A stretch of 64,000 nucleotides of DNA from Bradyrhizobium sp. (GTDB lineage Bacteria; Pseudomonadota; Alphaproteobacteria; Rhizobiales; Xanthobacteraceae): contig NZ_JAURXB010000295.1 in NCBI RefSeq assembly GCF_030654605.1, positions 1 through 64,000 on the forward strand, written 5' to 3'. How positions within the stretch are numbered: position 1 is the first letter of the stretch; the number at the start of each line of letters is the position of its first letter. Positions 16,782 through 26,649 of this stretch are shown here, one piece after another. Below the pieces are notes generated by a model, which was not told where the DNA came from, searched no databases, and saw only the letters and a list, made by a program, of their open reading frames with translations. Made by a program: the position numbers and the translations under genes.

Positions 16782-17309
16782 TTACACCCCGCCATCCCGG
16801 ATCGGCGGCTGGAATGACAGCGCGGTGTCCCAGGGAAAGTGGATCCACGTGTCCTGTGACACTTCGGTAATGAACGTGTCGACCAGCGGCCGGCCCTGCG
16901 GCTTGGCGTAAACAGCCGCGAAATGCGCATCCGGCATCATCGCGCGCACCAGCCGGCCGGTCTTGCCGGTGTCGACGAGGTCGTCGACGATCAGAAGGCC
17001 CTTGCCGCTGCCGCCGCCGAGTTTTGCCACTTCGGCCGAAACGTCCTTGAGAACCTGCAACTCGCCCTGCTTGGTGTGGTCGTAGCTGGCGATGCAGACG
17101 GTATCGATCACGCGAATACCGAGCTCGCGGGCGACGATGGCCGCCGGCACCAGCCCGCCTCGGGTGATCGCGACCATGGCATGAAACGGCCCGACGTCAT
17201 TGAGCCGCCAGCTCAGCGCCCGGCAATCCCGGTGAAACTGGTCCCACGACACCGGAAAGGCCTTGCCGGCCTTCTCCTGCGCGCTCAATTCCGGATGTTC
17301 CGCCATCAT
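16782..17309 (-). CDS. gpt: Xanthine-guanine phosphoribosyltransferase
   Basis: Purine salvage enzyme converting guanine, xanthine and hypoxanthine with PRPP to nucleotides, 175 residues. The type I phosphoribosyltransferase PRPP motif is LLIVDDLVDTGKT near 104-116. ITRGGLVPAAIVARELG near 50 and the C-terminal WIHFPWDTALSFQPPIRDGG (base-binding and family ending) confirm Gpt rather than Hpt. The start ATG 17309 follows GGGGAGCG; a second ATG is the next codon. Cytoplasmic or membrane-peripheral. Confidence 0.95.
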   Translation of the reverse strand: MMAEHPELSAQEKAGKAFPVSWDQFHRDCRALSWRLNDVGPFHAMVAITRGGLVPAAIVARELGIRVIDTVCIASYDHTKQGELQVLKDVSAEVAKLGGGSGKGLLIVDDLVDTGKTGRLVRAMMPDAHFAAVYAKPQGRPLVDTFITEVSQDTWIHFPWDTALSFQPPIRDGGV

Positions 17310-17337
17310 CGCTCCCCGTTCGCCTTCGAATGATCCG

Positions 17338-18078
17338 CTAGCGGGTGGTGATGTTCAGTCCCGCCAGCATCTCCTTGACCGCGTTCATCGCGGCGGCGAG
17401 TTTTTCCGGATCGCGCGAGCGGACGACGAGATTGGTGTTCGGCTTCTTTTCCTCGTCGGTGAAGGGGTAGCTGCCGATCACGGTGTCGGGATGCGCGTTG
17501 GCGATTTCGCGCAAGGGACCGCCGACGTCGCCTTCCCGCGCATTGGCGCGAACCGATTCCGACAGCATGCGGACGCCGGATTTCAGCTTCGGCGCCACGA
17601 TATCCATCATCGCCTGCATGATCGTGGGCACCCCGGCCATCACGACGACATTGCCGATCTTGAAGCCGGGCGCCAGGATGGTGGCGCTCTGGATCAGTTC
17701 GGCGCCGTCGGGAATCCGCGCCATGCGCAGCCGCGCCTCGTACAGATCCTGGGCTCCCCATCGTTCCTTGAACCTGGCCACGACCTCTGGATGGTGGTCG
17801 ATGCCGACGCCGAACGCCTTGGCGATGGCGTCAGCGGTGATGTCGTCATGGGTCGGCCCGATGCCGCCGGTGGTAAAGACATAATCGTAGCGATGCCGCA
17901 GCGCATCGAGGGCCGCGATGATATCGGCCTCCTCGTCGGCGACGACGCGGACCTCCTTGAGGTCGATCCCGATATTGGTCAGGTATTCGGCGATAAAGCC
18001 GATGTTCTTGTCCTTGGTCCGGCCGGACAGGATCTCGTCGCCGATCACCAGAATGCCCGCGGTGACGATCTCGCTCAT
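17338..18078 (-). CDS. Competence/damage-inducible protein A-like (CinA N-terminal, MoaB/Mog fold)
   Basis: About 246 residues holding one molybdopterin-binding (MoCF_biosynth) domain: AGILVIGDEILSGRTKDKN at the start, then FTTGGIGPTHDDITADAIAK near 75. The C-terminal nicotinamide-nucleotide deamidase domain of full CinA is absent, so this is the short form common in alphaproteobacteria. ATG 18078 is chosen over the open frame reaching 18309 because homology starts at MSEIVTAG. It may hydrolyse ADP-ribose or related nucleotides as CinA does, but that is inference. Confidence 0.9.
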   Translation of the reverse strand: MSEIVTAGILVIGDEILSGRTKDKNIGFIAEYLTNIGIDLKEVRVVADEEADIIAALDALRHRYDYVFTTGGIGPTHDDITADAIAKAFGVGIDHHPEVVARFKERWGAQDLYEARLRMARIPDGAELIQSATILAPGFKIGNVVVMAGVPTIMQAMMDIVAPKLKSGVRMLSESVRANAREGDVGGPLREIANAHPDTVIGSYPFTDEEKKPNTNLVVRSRDPEKLAAAMNAVKEMLAGLNITTR

Positions 18079-18188
18079 GGTCTTTCCTCGCCCTCTGTAG
18101 TGACTTTGCGCAAGCAACGCCTTGAAGTCACGGGGTTTTGCTGTCGAAATAAGCACCGGCCAGCCGTTTTTTGAGGCAGCGGCTGGAA

Positions 18189-18247
18189 CCCTTGCTACCA
18201 AATGCCCTCGGTCAATGCATATCGCGCTGGCCCGGCCCTTGCTACCA
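18189..18247. promoter_or_regulatory. Pair of 12-bp direct repeats upstream of the ATP-grasp gene
   Basis: CCCTTGCTACCA occurs exactly at 18189-18200 and again at 18236-18247, 47 bases apart, in the 256-base divergent interval between the CinA-like and ATP-grasp genes. Such spacing could mark binding sites for a regulator, but no known box was recognised. A second duplication (AAGCGTCGGG twice, 18309-18331) lies just before the start codon. Confidence 0.35.
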
Positions 18248-18334
18248 TCCCTTTCAGTCATGCACTGTCTCGCATGGTCTTGGAATGGCCAAGGAAAATG
18301 GCCGGGCAAAGCGTCGGGAAAAGCGTCGGGATAT

Positions 18335-19753
18335 ATGGCAGTTGCGTTCGATGAAATGAATGGGCCCGGCGGCGAGATCCGGCCGGCCTACCAGGAACTG
18401 TCCCGCTGGCTGAAGGAGACGCCGCCGGAGGCGCTGGAGTATCGCCGCCAGGAGGCGGAGCTGCTGTTCCGCCGGATCGGCATCACTTTCGCCGTCTATG
18501 GCGACGCCGAGGCCCAGGAACGGCTGATCCCGTTCGACGTGATCCCGCGGATCATGGCGGCGAGGGAATGGGCGCTCCTGGAGAAGGGCCTGAAGCAGCG
18601 GGTGCGCGCGCTCAACATGTTCCTGCGCGACATCTATCACGGCCGCGACATCCTGCGCGCCAACATCATTCCCGACGACCTGATCTTCCAGAACCCGGTA
18701 TTCCGGCCGGAGATGAACGGCCAGCACGTGCCGCACGACGTCTATGTCCACATCGCCGGCATCGACATCGTCCGCATCAATCCGGAAGAGTTTTACGTGC
18801 TGGAGGACAATGCGCGGACGCCCTCCGGCGTGTCCTACATGCTGGAAAACCGCGAAATCATGATGCGGCTGTTTCCGGACCTGTTCGCCCGCCACCGCGT
18901 CGCGCCGGTGGAAAAGTATCCGGACGAATTGCTGTCGGCGCTGCGCTCGGTGGCGCCGCTCAACGCCTCGTCGGAGCCGACGGTGGCGCTGATGACGCCC
19001 GGTGTCTACAATTCCGCCTATTACGAGCATTCGTTCCTGGCCGACAAGCTCGGCATCGAACTGGTCGAGGGCCGCGACCTCATCGTCAAGAACGACGAGG
19101 TGTTCATGCGCACCACCGAGGGCCTGAAGCGGGTCGACGTGATCTACCGCCGGGTCGACGACGACTTCCTCGACCCCCTCACCTTCCGCCCGGATTCGGC
19201 GCTCGGCGTGCCCGGGCTGATGTCGGCCTATGCGGCCGGCAACGTCACTCTGGCCAACGCCGTCGGCACCGGCATCGCCGACGACAAGGCGGTCTATTCC
19301 TACATGCCGGATGTGGTGAAATTCTACCTCGGCGAAGAGCCGATCCTGAAGAACGTGCCGACCTGGCGCTGCCGCGAGCCGAAGGATCTGGCCTACGTGC
19401 TCGATAATCTCGGGGAATTGGTGGTGAAGGAAGTGCACGGCTCCGGCGGCTACGGCATGCTGATCGGGCCCGCGGCCACCAAGGCCACGATCGAGGCGTT
19501 CCGCGACAAGCTCAAGCGCGAACCCGAGGGTTTTATCGCCCAGCCGACGCTGGCGCTGTCGACCTGCCCGACCTGCGTCGAATCCGGCCTTGCGCCGCGC
19601 CATGTGGATCTCAGGCCGTTCGTGCTGACCGGCAGCAACCACGTCACCATCGTGCCGGGCGGGCTGACCCGGGTGGCGCTGAAGGAGGGATCGCTGGTGG
19701 TCAATTCCAGCCAGGGTGGCGGCACCAAGGACACGTGGATTCTGGACGAATAA
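18335..19753 (+). CDS. Circularly permuted ATP-grasp type 2 protein (DUF404/DUF407)
   Basis: Predicted ATP-dependent amidoligase of about 472 residues. Family segments are GITFAVYGDAEAQERLIPFD near 45, GRDILRANIIPDDLIFQNP, VLEDNARTPSGVSYMLENRE near 157, MTPGVYNSAYYEHSFLAD, GTGIADDKAVYSYMPDVVKF, a glycine-rich nucleotide loop EVHGSGGYGML and a C-terminal VDLRPFVLTG. ATG 18335 fits homology and follows GGGATAT; upstream codons come from short repeats. It is followed by alpha-E (42-base gap) and transglutaminase genes. This neighbourhood was proposed in the literature to build and process a peptide modification together with the Anbu peptidase. The substrate is unknown. Confidence 0.93.
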   Translation: MAVAFDEMNGPGGEIRPAYQELSRWLKETPPEALEYRRQEAELLFRRIGITFAVYGDAEAQERLIPFDVIPRIMAAREWALLEKGLKQRVRALNMFLRDIYHGRDILRANIIPDDLIFQNPVFRPEMNGQHVPHDVYVHIAGIDIVRINPEEFYVLEDNARTPSGVSYMLENREIMMRLFPDLFARHRVAPVEKYPDELLSALRSVAPLNASSEPTVALMTPGVYNSAYYEHSFLADKLGIELVEGRDLIVKNDEVFMRTTEGLKRVDVIYRRVDDDFLDPLTFRPDSALGVPGLMSAYAAGNVTLANAVGTGIADDKAVYSYMPDVVKFYLGEEPILKNVPTWRCREPKDLAYVLDNLGELVVKEVHGSGGYGMLIGPAATKATIEAFRDKLKREPEGFIAQPTLALSTCPTCVESGLAPRHVDLRPFVLTGSNHVTIVPGGLTRVALKEGSLVVNSSQGGGTKDTWILDE

Positions 19754-19795
19754 AATTCGGATACTGGACGAGTAGAGAGAGAGCAAGATTCCTGC

Positions 19796-20740
19796 ATGCT
19801 GTCACGCACCGCCGAAAACCTGTACTGGCTGGCCCGTTACGTCGAACGCGCCGAGTATCTCGCGCGCACCATCGAGGCGACGCTGCGGGTCACAGCACTT
19901 CCGAACACCTATATCGGCAAGACCAACGAATGGGATTCGGCGCTGCTGACCGCCGGCGTCAGCGCCAGTTTCTACGAAATCTACGAGGAAGCCGACGAAC
20001 ACAACGTCGTCGAGTATCTGTCGTTCTCGCCGGCCAATCCCTCCTCGATCAAGAACTGCATCGAAAACGCCAGGCTCAATTCGCGCTCGGTACGCACCGC
20101 GCTGACCTCCGAGATGTGGGACAACATCAACTCGGCCTGGATCGACCTGCAGGAAGTCTGGGGCAAGGGCACCAAAACCCGCGAGGAGCTGGCCAAGTTC
20201 CTGCGCTTCGTGCAGGAAACCTCGCTGCGGTTCGACGGTTCCGCCTACCGGACCATGCTGCGCAACGACGCCTACTGGTTCTCGCGGCTCGGTCTGCATC
20301 TGGAGCGCGCCGACAACACCGCCCGCATCCTCGATGTCAAGTATCACGTGCTGCTGCCCGAGGAGGAGCATGTCGGCGGCCCGCTCGATTACTATCAGTG
20401 GACCTCGATCCTGCGCTCGGTCTCGGCGCTGACGGCCTACCACTGGGTCTATCGCGAGACCCTGAAGCCGTGGCTGATCGCCGACCTGCTGATCCTCAAC
20501 GATTCGCTGCCGCGCTCGCTGGCGAGCTGCTACGGCAATCTGGTGCGCAATCTCGACCAGATCGGCGTCGCCTATGGCCGCCAGGGCGCCGCCCAGCGCC
20601 ATGCCCGCGGCGTCCGCAACCGGCTGGAACACAGCAACATGGACGACATCTTCCAGCACGGGGTGCATGAATTCATCCAGGAGTTCATTCTGGATAACGC
20701 CCGGCTCGGCGAAATCATCACCAAGCAGTATTTGATCTGA
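19796..20740 (+). CDS. Alpha-E domain protein (DUF403)
   Basis: All-helical protein of 314 residues; its mechanism is uncharacterised. The start MLSRTAENLYWLARYVERAE is the family hallmark, with later YYQWTSILRSVSALTAYHWV and LRNDAYWFSRLGLHLERADN. The conserved charged and aromatic residues in these helices are thought to form a functional site. It sits 42 bases after the ATP-grasp gene, and the pair is nearly always linked across bacteria. A family A palindrome follows before the transglutaminase gene. Confidence 0.94.
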   Translation: MLSRTAENLYWLARYVERAEYLARTIEATLRVTALPNTYIGKTNEWDSALLTAGVSASFYEIYEEADEHNVVEYLSFSPANPSSIKNCIENARLNSRSVRTALTSEMWDNINSAWIDLQEVWGKGTKTREELAKFLRFVQETSLRFDGSAYRTMLRNDAYWFSRLGLHLERADNTARILDVKYHVLLPEEEHVGGPLDYYQWTSILRSVSALTAYHWVYRETLKPWLIADLLILNDSLPRSLASCYGNLVRNLDQIGVAYGRQGAAQRHARGVRNRLEHSNMDDIFQHGVHEFIQEFILDNARLGEIITKQYLI

Positions 20741-20769
20741 TGGATTCGAACCGGGAACCACACAAAAAT

Positions 20770-20865
20770 CGTCATGGCCGGGCTCGACCCGGCCATCCAC
20801 GTCTTGCTTTGCGATGAGAGTGGCGAAGAAAGACGTGGATGCCCGGAACAAGTCCGGGCATGACG
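20770..20865. repeat. Palindromic intergenic element, family A (copy 3), inside the ATP-grasp operon
   Basis: Arms CGTCATGGCCGGGCTCGACC and ...CAAGTCCGGGCATGACG. It lies between the alpha-E and transglutaminase genes, 29 bases after the alpha-E stop. Confidence 0.9.
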
Positions 20866-20911
20866 AGCTTTCTGGCTTAACATCCATCCAAACTCCTACA
20901 TCCGGTCCACC

Positions 20912-21751
20912 ATGCGCCTGCGAATTGCCCATTCCACCAGCTACCGCTATGAGCCGCCGGCCACCGGCGTGATTCAGATTCTGCGCATGACGCCGGGCAG
21001 CCATGACGGCCAATACGTTGCCGAATGGCAGATCGACGTCACCACCGACTCCCGGTTGCAGGTGCACCAGGACGCGTTCGGCAATGTCACGCATGTCCTG
21101 ACCGAGGGCGCGATCGCCGACCTCACCATCACGGTCGAGGGCCTGATCGAAACCCACGATACCGGCGGCGTGCTGCGCGGCACCGACGAGCGCTTTCCGC
21201 CGAGCCTGTTCCTGCGTTCGACCGATCTGACGCTGGTCAATCCGGCGATGGCGAACTTCGCGCGCGAGCTGCGCTCGGAATCGGAAAGCGACGTGCTCGG
21301 CTTCCTGCATGCGCTGATGATGCAGATCAACGAGCACATGACGTTCGACGAAGACCCCACCAACAGCGGTACCTCGGCGGCCGAAGCCTTCGCCGGCAAG
21401 CGCGGCGTGTGCCAGGACTACGCGCATATCTTCATCGCCTGCGCGCGCACCGGCGGCGTGCCGGCGCGTTTCGTCGCCGGTCATTTCCTGCGCTCCGACG
21501 GCATGGTCCAGCAGCAGGCCGGCCATGCCTGGGCGGAAGCGTACGTTCCGGATCTCGGCTGGGTCGGGTTCGATCCCGCCAACGCCATCTGCACCACCGA
21601 CGCCCATGCCCGCGTCGCCATCGGCCTCGATTACCTCGGCGCAGCACCGGTACGCGGCACCCGCTACGGCGGCGGCATGGAAACCCTGTCGGTGGCGGTC
21701 AGGGTCGAACAGGTCGGCGGACGGCAGGGCCAGTCGCAAACCCAGTCGTAA
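20912..21751 (+). CDS. Transglutaminase-like cysteine peptidase family protein
   Basis: 279 residues. An N-terminal beta domain (MRLRIAHSTSYRYEPPATG) precedes a transglutaminase-like catalytic domain with a complete triad: Cys167 in KRGVCQDYAHIFI, His205 in QAGHAWAEAYVP, Asp221 in WVGFDPANA. Bacterial members hydrolyse or exchange amide bonds. No signal peptide, so it probably acts in the cytoplasm with the upstream ATP-grasp and alpha-E proteins, whose products would form the amide bonds this enzyme could remove. The Anbu peptidase of the same system is 8 kb downstream at 29806. Confidence 0.94.
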   Translation: MRLRIAHSTSYRYEPPATGVIQILRMTPGSHDGQYVAEWQIDVTTDSRLQVHQDAFGNVTHVLTEGAIADLTITVEGLIETHDTGGVLRGTDERFPPSLFLRSTDLTLVNPAMANFARELRSESESDVLGFLHALMMQINEHMTFDEDPTNSGTSAAEAFAGKRGVCQDYAHIFIACARTGGVPARFVAGHFLRSDGMVQQQAGHAWAEAYVPDLGWVGFDPANAICTTDAHARVAIGLDYLGAAPVRGTRYGGGMETLSVAVRVEQVGGRQGQSQTQS

Positions 21752-21856
21752 CGCCGCTCATTCCGCGCCGCGCAATTGCACGCCGGCGGAAATGCATCTT
21801 CCCGTCGTGTGACATGATGTTCGGCGTCCTTGTGCCGGCTGGACGTCGCTTGCCGC

Positions 21857-21885
21857 TTGACATCGGTCGGCACTCCCCGTGTGAT
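21857..21885 (+). promoter_or_regulatory. Candidate sigma-70-type promoter of the ABC operon
   Basis: A perfect -35 TTGACA at 21857-21862, a 17-base spacer and a -10 TGTGAT (4 of 6 matches) at 21880-21885. Transcription would start near 21892, about 48 bases before the binding-protein ATG. This supports an independent promoter after the transglutaminase gene. Confidence 0.45.
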
Positions 21886-21939
21886 GGGCCACTACAAAAA
21901 ATAATAAGCGCAATGCACAATTTTCCAGGGGAGGTTTTG

Positions 21940-23247
21940 ATGCCGGTGCGTAAGGCTGCCCGCGTGATTGGTGGGCTCGTGGCCGCGATCGCGGCGCTGG
22001 GTATGGCGGCTTCCGCCCAGGCCCAGGAAAAGAAGATCAAGATCGGCGTGATTTACGACCTGACCGGCCCGCTCGCCGGCGGCGGCTCGGAGCTGCAATA
22101 CACCGGCGCCAAGATCATGCTCGACTCCTACGCCAAGAAACTGGTCGAGGGTTACAAGGTCGAGGCTGTCTACGCCGACGCCCAGAGCAAGCCCGACGTC
22201 GCCATCAACGAGGCGATCCGGCTGATCGAGCAGGAAAAGGTCGACATGCTGCTCGGCTTCTTCTCGTCGGCGCAGTGCGTGCCGGTGGCCGCCCGCGTCG
22301 AACAGCTCAAGAAGTTCATGTGGATCACCACCTGCATCTCCTCGGCCGTGCTGGACGGCAAGAACTTCAAGTACATCTTCCGCCCGCAGGCGAGCGGCGA
22401 CCAGTTCGGCCTGATCGCGATGGACTTCATCGCCAACAACGCCAAGGCCAAGTTCGGCAAGGAGCCGAAGGACCTGCGCGTCGCCATCATCCACGAAGAC
22501 GGCGCCTACGGCGTCGACGTCGCCAAGGGCAATGTGGCCGGCGCCAAGAAGGCCGGCTTCGAAGTGGTGTTGAAGGAAGGCTATGCGGCCACCGCGCCCG
22601 ACCTGTCGGCGCTGGTGACAAAACTGAAGCGCGCCCGGCCGGATGTGATCTTCCACACCGGCTATAATCCCGATATCACGCTGCTGCTGCGCCAGGCGCG
22701 CGAACAGGGCCTGAAATTCGGCGCGCTGATCGGCCATGGCGCCGGCTACGGCGTCTACGAGAAGCTGAAGGAAGGCCTCGGCGGCGACGTCAACCACTTC
22801 TTCAACGTCGACCCGATCTCGATCTGGCTTGCCAACCAGAAGACCATGGATCCCAAGCTGCCGCCGGTCATCAAGACGGTCGGCGAGGAATTCGACAAGG
22901 CCAAGCCGGGCATCGCCATCCGCTCGGCGCATGTCGGCATGGCCGCCTCCAACACCTACGTCTTCCTGACCGAAGTGCTGCCGCGCGCCATCAAGAAATA
23001 TGGCGGCGTCGATCCGGAAGCCCTGCGCAAGGCGGCGCTGGAACTCGACCTGCCCGAGGGCGGCACCATGCTCGGTTTCGGCGTCAAATTCCACGCCGAC
23101 GGCCCGATGGCCGGTCAGAACGAGCGCTCGTTCCCGGTGGTGATCCAGTACATCGACGACAAGTCGTCGGTGGTGTGGCCGAAGAGCCAGGCGCAACGCG
23201 AGGCCGTGCTGCCGCTGCCCGCAGGCTCGACCTACAGCAACAAGTAG
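21940..23247 (+). CDS. ABC transporter substrate-binding protein (branched-chain amino acid/amide type)
   Basis: Periplasmic receptor of a HAAT-family importer, about 435 residues. The signal peptide runs MPVRKAARVIGGLV... with cleavage at AQA-QEK near 29. The mature protein starts KIKIGVIYDLTGPLAGGGSE and continues with LIEQEKVDMLLGFFSSAQ and LRVAIIHEDGAYGVDVAKG, all Peripla_BP_6 features. ATG 21940 follows a strong CAGGGGAGG site and is preferred to the open frame reaching 21025. It heads an operon of two ATPases and two permeases. Ligand unknown; HAAT systems carry amino acids, urea, amides or aromatic acids. Confidence 0.94.
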   Translation: MPVRKAARVIGGLVAAIAALGMAASAQAQEKKIKIGVIYDLTGPLAGGGSELQYTGAKIMLDSYAKKLVEGYKVEAVYADAQSKPDVAINEAIRLIEQEKVDMLLGFFSSAQCVPVAARVEQLKKFMWITTCISSAVLDGKNFKYIFRPQASGDQFGLIAMDFIANNAKAKFGKEPKDLRVAIIHEDGAYGVDVAKGNVAGAKKAGFEVVLKEGYAATAPDLSALVTKLKRARPDVIFHTGYNPDITLLLRQAREQGLKFGALIGHGAGYGVYEKLKEGLGGDVNHFFNVDPISIWLANQKTMDPKLPPVIKTVGEEFDKAKPGIAIRSAHVGMAASNTYVFLTEVLPRAIKKYGGVDPEALRKAALELDLPEGGTMLGFGVKFHADGPMAGQNERSFPVVIQYIDDKSSVVWPKSQAQREAVLPLPAGSTYSNK

Positions 23248-23310
23248 ACGTCCCGAGAAGAACAAGTCCCAGGGACAAACAAGTCCCAAGACAAAACATA
23301 AGGGACCGTC

Positions 23311-24066
23311 GTGCTGGTAGTCGAGGGGTTGGTAAAGCGGTTTGGCGGCTTCACGGCCGTCAACCAGGTGTCGTTTCGGGTCGAACAGGGCGAGATTCTC
23401 GGCCTGATCGGCCCGAACGGTTCGGGCAAGAGCACGATCTTCAACATGCTGTCCGGCACCTTTGCACCGTCGGCAGGCTCGATGCAGTTCGACGGCACCG
23501 AAATCTCGGGCCTCGCGCCGCATCGCATCATCAATCGCGGCATCGGCCGCACCTTCCAGATTCCGCGGCCGTTCCACCGGCTGACGATGTTCGAGAACGT
23601 GGCGCTGGCCGGATATTTCGGCCAGGGCAAGCACAGCCGCATCAAGGCCGAGGAAGCCGCCGAGCGCGCGCTCGGCATGGTCGGCCTGACCACCGACCGC
23701 CACGCGCTGGTCGACGGCCTCGGCGCCGCCGGCCTGAAGAAGCTGGAACTCGCGAAAGCGCTGGCGACCGGCCCCAAACTGCTGCTGGCCGACGAAAGCC
23801 TCGGCGGGCTCGACGAGAACGAGATGGACCAGGCCGCCGACATGCTGCGCAAGATCCGCGACGAGCTCGGCATCACCATCATCTGGGTCGAGCACATCAT
23901 GGGCGTGCTGATGCGGGTGGTCGATCGCGTGATGGTGCTGGATCACGGCGAGAAGATTTCCGAGGGGTTGCCGAGCCAGGTGTCGAGCGATCCGCGGGTG
24001 GTCGAGGTCTATCTCGGCACCGACGCCGTTGCGACGCAAGCCGCAGCCGCCGAAGCGCGTCGGTAA
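23311..24066 (+). CDS. ABC transporter ATP-binding protein, LivG type
   Basis: First nucleotide-binding subunit of the importer, 251 residues, starting with GTG at 23311. Walker A is GPNGSGKST near 35-43 and Walker B is LLLADESLGGLDENE. The signature helix reads GLKKLELAKAL instead of LSGGQ, as usual in this LivG subgroup. The C-terminal segment DPRVVEVYLGTDAV is the LivG family ending. It lies 63 bases after the binding-protein gene and 12 bases before the LivF-like gene. Confidence 0.93.
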   Translation: MLVVEGLVKRFGGFTAVNQVSFRVEQGEILGLIGPNGSGKSTIFNMLSGTFAPSAGSMQFDGTEISGLAPHRIINRGIGRTFQIPRPFHRLTMFENVALAGYFGQGKHSRIKAEEAAERALGMVGLTTDRHALVDGLGAAGLKKLELAKALATGPKLLLADESLGGLDENEMDQAADMLRKIRDELGITIIWVEHIMGVLMRVVDRVMVLDHGEKISEGLPSQVSSDPRVVEVYLGTDAVATQAAAAEARR

Positions 24067-24078
24067 GGGAGCGCGCGC

Positions 24079-24783
<705 letters not shown>

Positions 24784-24792
24784 GTACCAACG

Positions 24793-25665
24793 ATGACGGA
24801 AATTTTCGACATCTACCTGCTCGAAGCCATGGTGAACGGCATCCTGCTCGGCGGCGTGCTGGCGCTGCTGGCGCTGGGGTTGAACCTGATCTTCGGCGTC
24901 ATCGACGTCACCTGGATCTGCTACGCCGAGCTGGTCATGATCGGCATGTACGGCATGTACTATCTGGTCCAGGTGTTCGGGCTGCCCTATTACGTGGCCG
25001 CTCCCTTCACCATCCTGCTGGTCGCGGGGCTCGGCGCGCTGCTGCATCTGCTGGTGATCGCCCCCCTGCTCTCGGCGCCGCCGATCAACCAGCTGCTCGC
25101 CACCGGCGGCGTGCTGTTCGTGCTGCAGAGTTTTGCCACCGTCGCCTTCGGCATCGACTTCCGCAACCTCGGCATAAGAATGCCGGTGCTGAAATTCGCC
25201 GAGATGCATTTCAGCTATTCCCGCCTGCTGGCGTTCGCCGCGGCCCTGATCGGCATGCTGCTGGTGTATTTCTTCATGAAGAAGACCTTCGTCGGCACCG
25301 CGATCCGCGCCATCTCGCAGGACCGCCAGATCATGGCGCTGATGGGCGTCGACACCCGCCGGATCTATCTGATCACCTCGGCGCTGGGCGGCGCGCTCGC
25401 CGGCCTCGCCGCCTGCCTGCTGGTGTTGCAATACGACATCCATCCCTTCGTCGGGCTGTCTTTCGGCCCGATCACCTTCCTGATCTGCGTGCTCGGCGGA
25501 CTCGGCAATTTCGTCGGAGGCTTCGTGGCGGCGTTCGTGTTCGCCGAGATCATCTCGCTCGGCGGGCTGTTCTCCGATCTCGAATGGGGCTACGTGTTGG
25601 CCTTCGCGTTCTTCATCGTCATGATGTTCATCCGGCCCGCCGGGCTGCTGGCGAGGCGCTCGTGA
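24793..25665 (+). CDS. ABC transporter permease, LivH type
   Basis: Inner-membrane permease of 290 residues with about eight hydrophobic helices. Family segments are LEAMVNGILLGGVLALLALG at the N-terminus, the coupling region TAIRAISQDRQIMALMGVDT near 175-195, and GGLGNFVGGFVAAFVFA near the end. The stop overlaps the next gene's GTG start by four bases (GTGA), so the two permeases are translationally coupled. Confidence 0.94.
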   Translation: MTEIFDIYLLEAMVNGILLGGVLALLALGLNLIFGVIDVTWICYAELVMIGMYGMYYLVQVFGLPYYVAAPFTILLVAGLGALLHLLVIAPLLSAPPINQLLATGGVLFVLQSFATVAFGIDFRNLGIRMPVLKFAEMHFSYSRLLAFAAALIGMLLVYFFMKKTFVGTAIRAISQDRQIMALMGVDTRRIYLITSALGGALAGLAACLLVLQYDIHPFVGLSFGPITFLICVLGGLGNFVGGFVAAFVFAEIISLGGLFSDLEWGYVLAFAFFIVMMFIRPAGLLARRS

Positions 25666-26627
25666 CCGCAAAACAGCTGTTTCCCTGGATTGCCGGCGCG
25701 GCGCTGATCGCGCTGCCCTTCGTCTATCGCGAGCCCTACCACCTGCACATCCTGATCCTGATCCTGATCTGGTCGTTCGCCTATACTTCATGGTCGATGA
25801 TGGGCCGCTTCGGCCTGGTGTCGCTCGGACATGGCGGGTTCATGGGCGTCGGCGCCTATGTGACGGCGCTGTTGTGGAATCATCTGGGGTTGTCGCCGTG
25901 GATCGGCATTCCCATCGCGATGGCCGCCGCCGCCTTGCTCGCGGTGATCGTGGCCTATCCGTGCTTCCGCTTCCGCATCACCGGCCACTATTTCGTGCTG
26001 GTCACACTGGCGCTGTCCGGCATCGTGCTGCAGGTGATTACCGCGACGCGCGACTATACCGGCGGCTCGCTCGGCTACACGCCGGATCGTACCAAGGGCA
26101 GCCAGCTCTGGGCGCTGCAATTCGACGACAAGGTCACCTGGTACCTGATTGCGCTCGGCGTCTGGGCGGTGGGCCTCGTGATCTGGAAATGGGTCGACCG
26201 CAGCATGGACCGCTATGCGCTGGAGGCAATCTCCGAGGACGAGGACGCCGCCGCCGCCGCCGGCGTCAACGTCACCTGGGAAAAGCTCAAGATCACGCTG
26301 ATCTCGGCGCTGATGACGGCGCTGGCCGGTGCGCTCTACTGCCAGTACCAGATGTTCATCTCGCCTGATACCGTGAGCGGCATCTCGGTGTCGCTGCAGA
26401 TGGTATTCGCCGTCATCGTCGGCGGCCTCTACGTCTCGCTCGGACCGACCATCGGCGCCGTCATCACCATCCTGCTGGCGGAAGGACTGCGCATCGGTTT
26501 CGGAACCAAGGCGGTCGGCTGGGACAACCTCGTCTACGGCGTCCTGCTGGTGGTGTTCATCATTTTCCTGCCGAAGGGGATTCTGGGAAGTATCCTCGAC
26601 AGGCTGAAGACGGCGCGGAAGGTTTAG
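25662..26627 (+). CDS. ABC transporter permease, LivM type (short form)
   Basis: Second permease, about 321 residues, beginning with GTG at 25662 inside the preceding stop codon. Features are GRFGLVSLGHGGFMGVGAYV near 48, GHYFVLVTLALSGIVLQVI, the coupling loop EAISEDEDAAAAAGVNVTW and a C-terminal PKGILGSILDRL. It lacks the N-terminal extra helices seen in the LivM at 61752, so the two importers belong to different subfamilies. The open frame continuing back to 23175 is an antisense-free shadow across the upstream genes. Confidence 0.93.
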   Translation: MTAKQLFPWIAGAALIALPFVYREPYHLHILILILIWSFAYTSWSMMGRFGLVSLGHGGFMGVGAYVTALLWNHLGLSPWIGIPIAMAAAALLAVIVAYPCFRFRITGHYFVLVTLALSGIVLQVITATRDYTGGSLGYTPDRTKGSQLWALQFDDKVTWYLIALGVWAVGLVIWKWVDRSMDRYALEAISEDEDAAAAAGVNVTWEKLKITLISALMTALAGALYCQYQMFISPDTVSGISVSLQMVFAVIVGGLYVSLGPTIGAVITILLAEGLRIGFGTKAVGWDNLVYGVLLVVFIIFLPKGILGSILDRLKTARKV

Positions 26628-26649
26628 GGCTTCGCGCGACACACCACTC

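Noticed and set aside
19802..21739. Open frame of 645 codons on the minus strand
   Set aside because: Antisense to the alpha-E and transglutaminase genes and running through a palindrome; not a gene.
21025..21939. Long N-terminal extension of the HAAT binding protein
   Set aside because: The extension is an alternative frame over the transglutaminase gene. A strong ribosome site and signal peptide fix the start at 21940.
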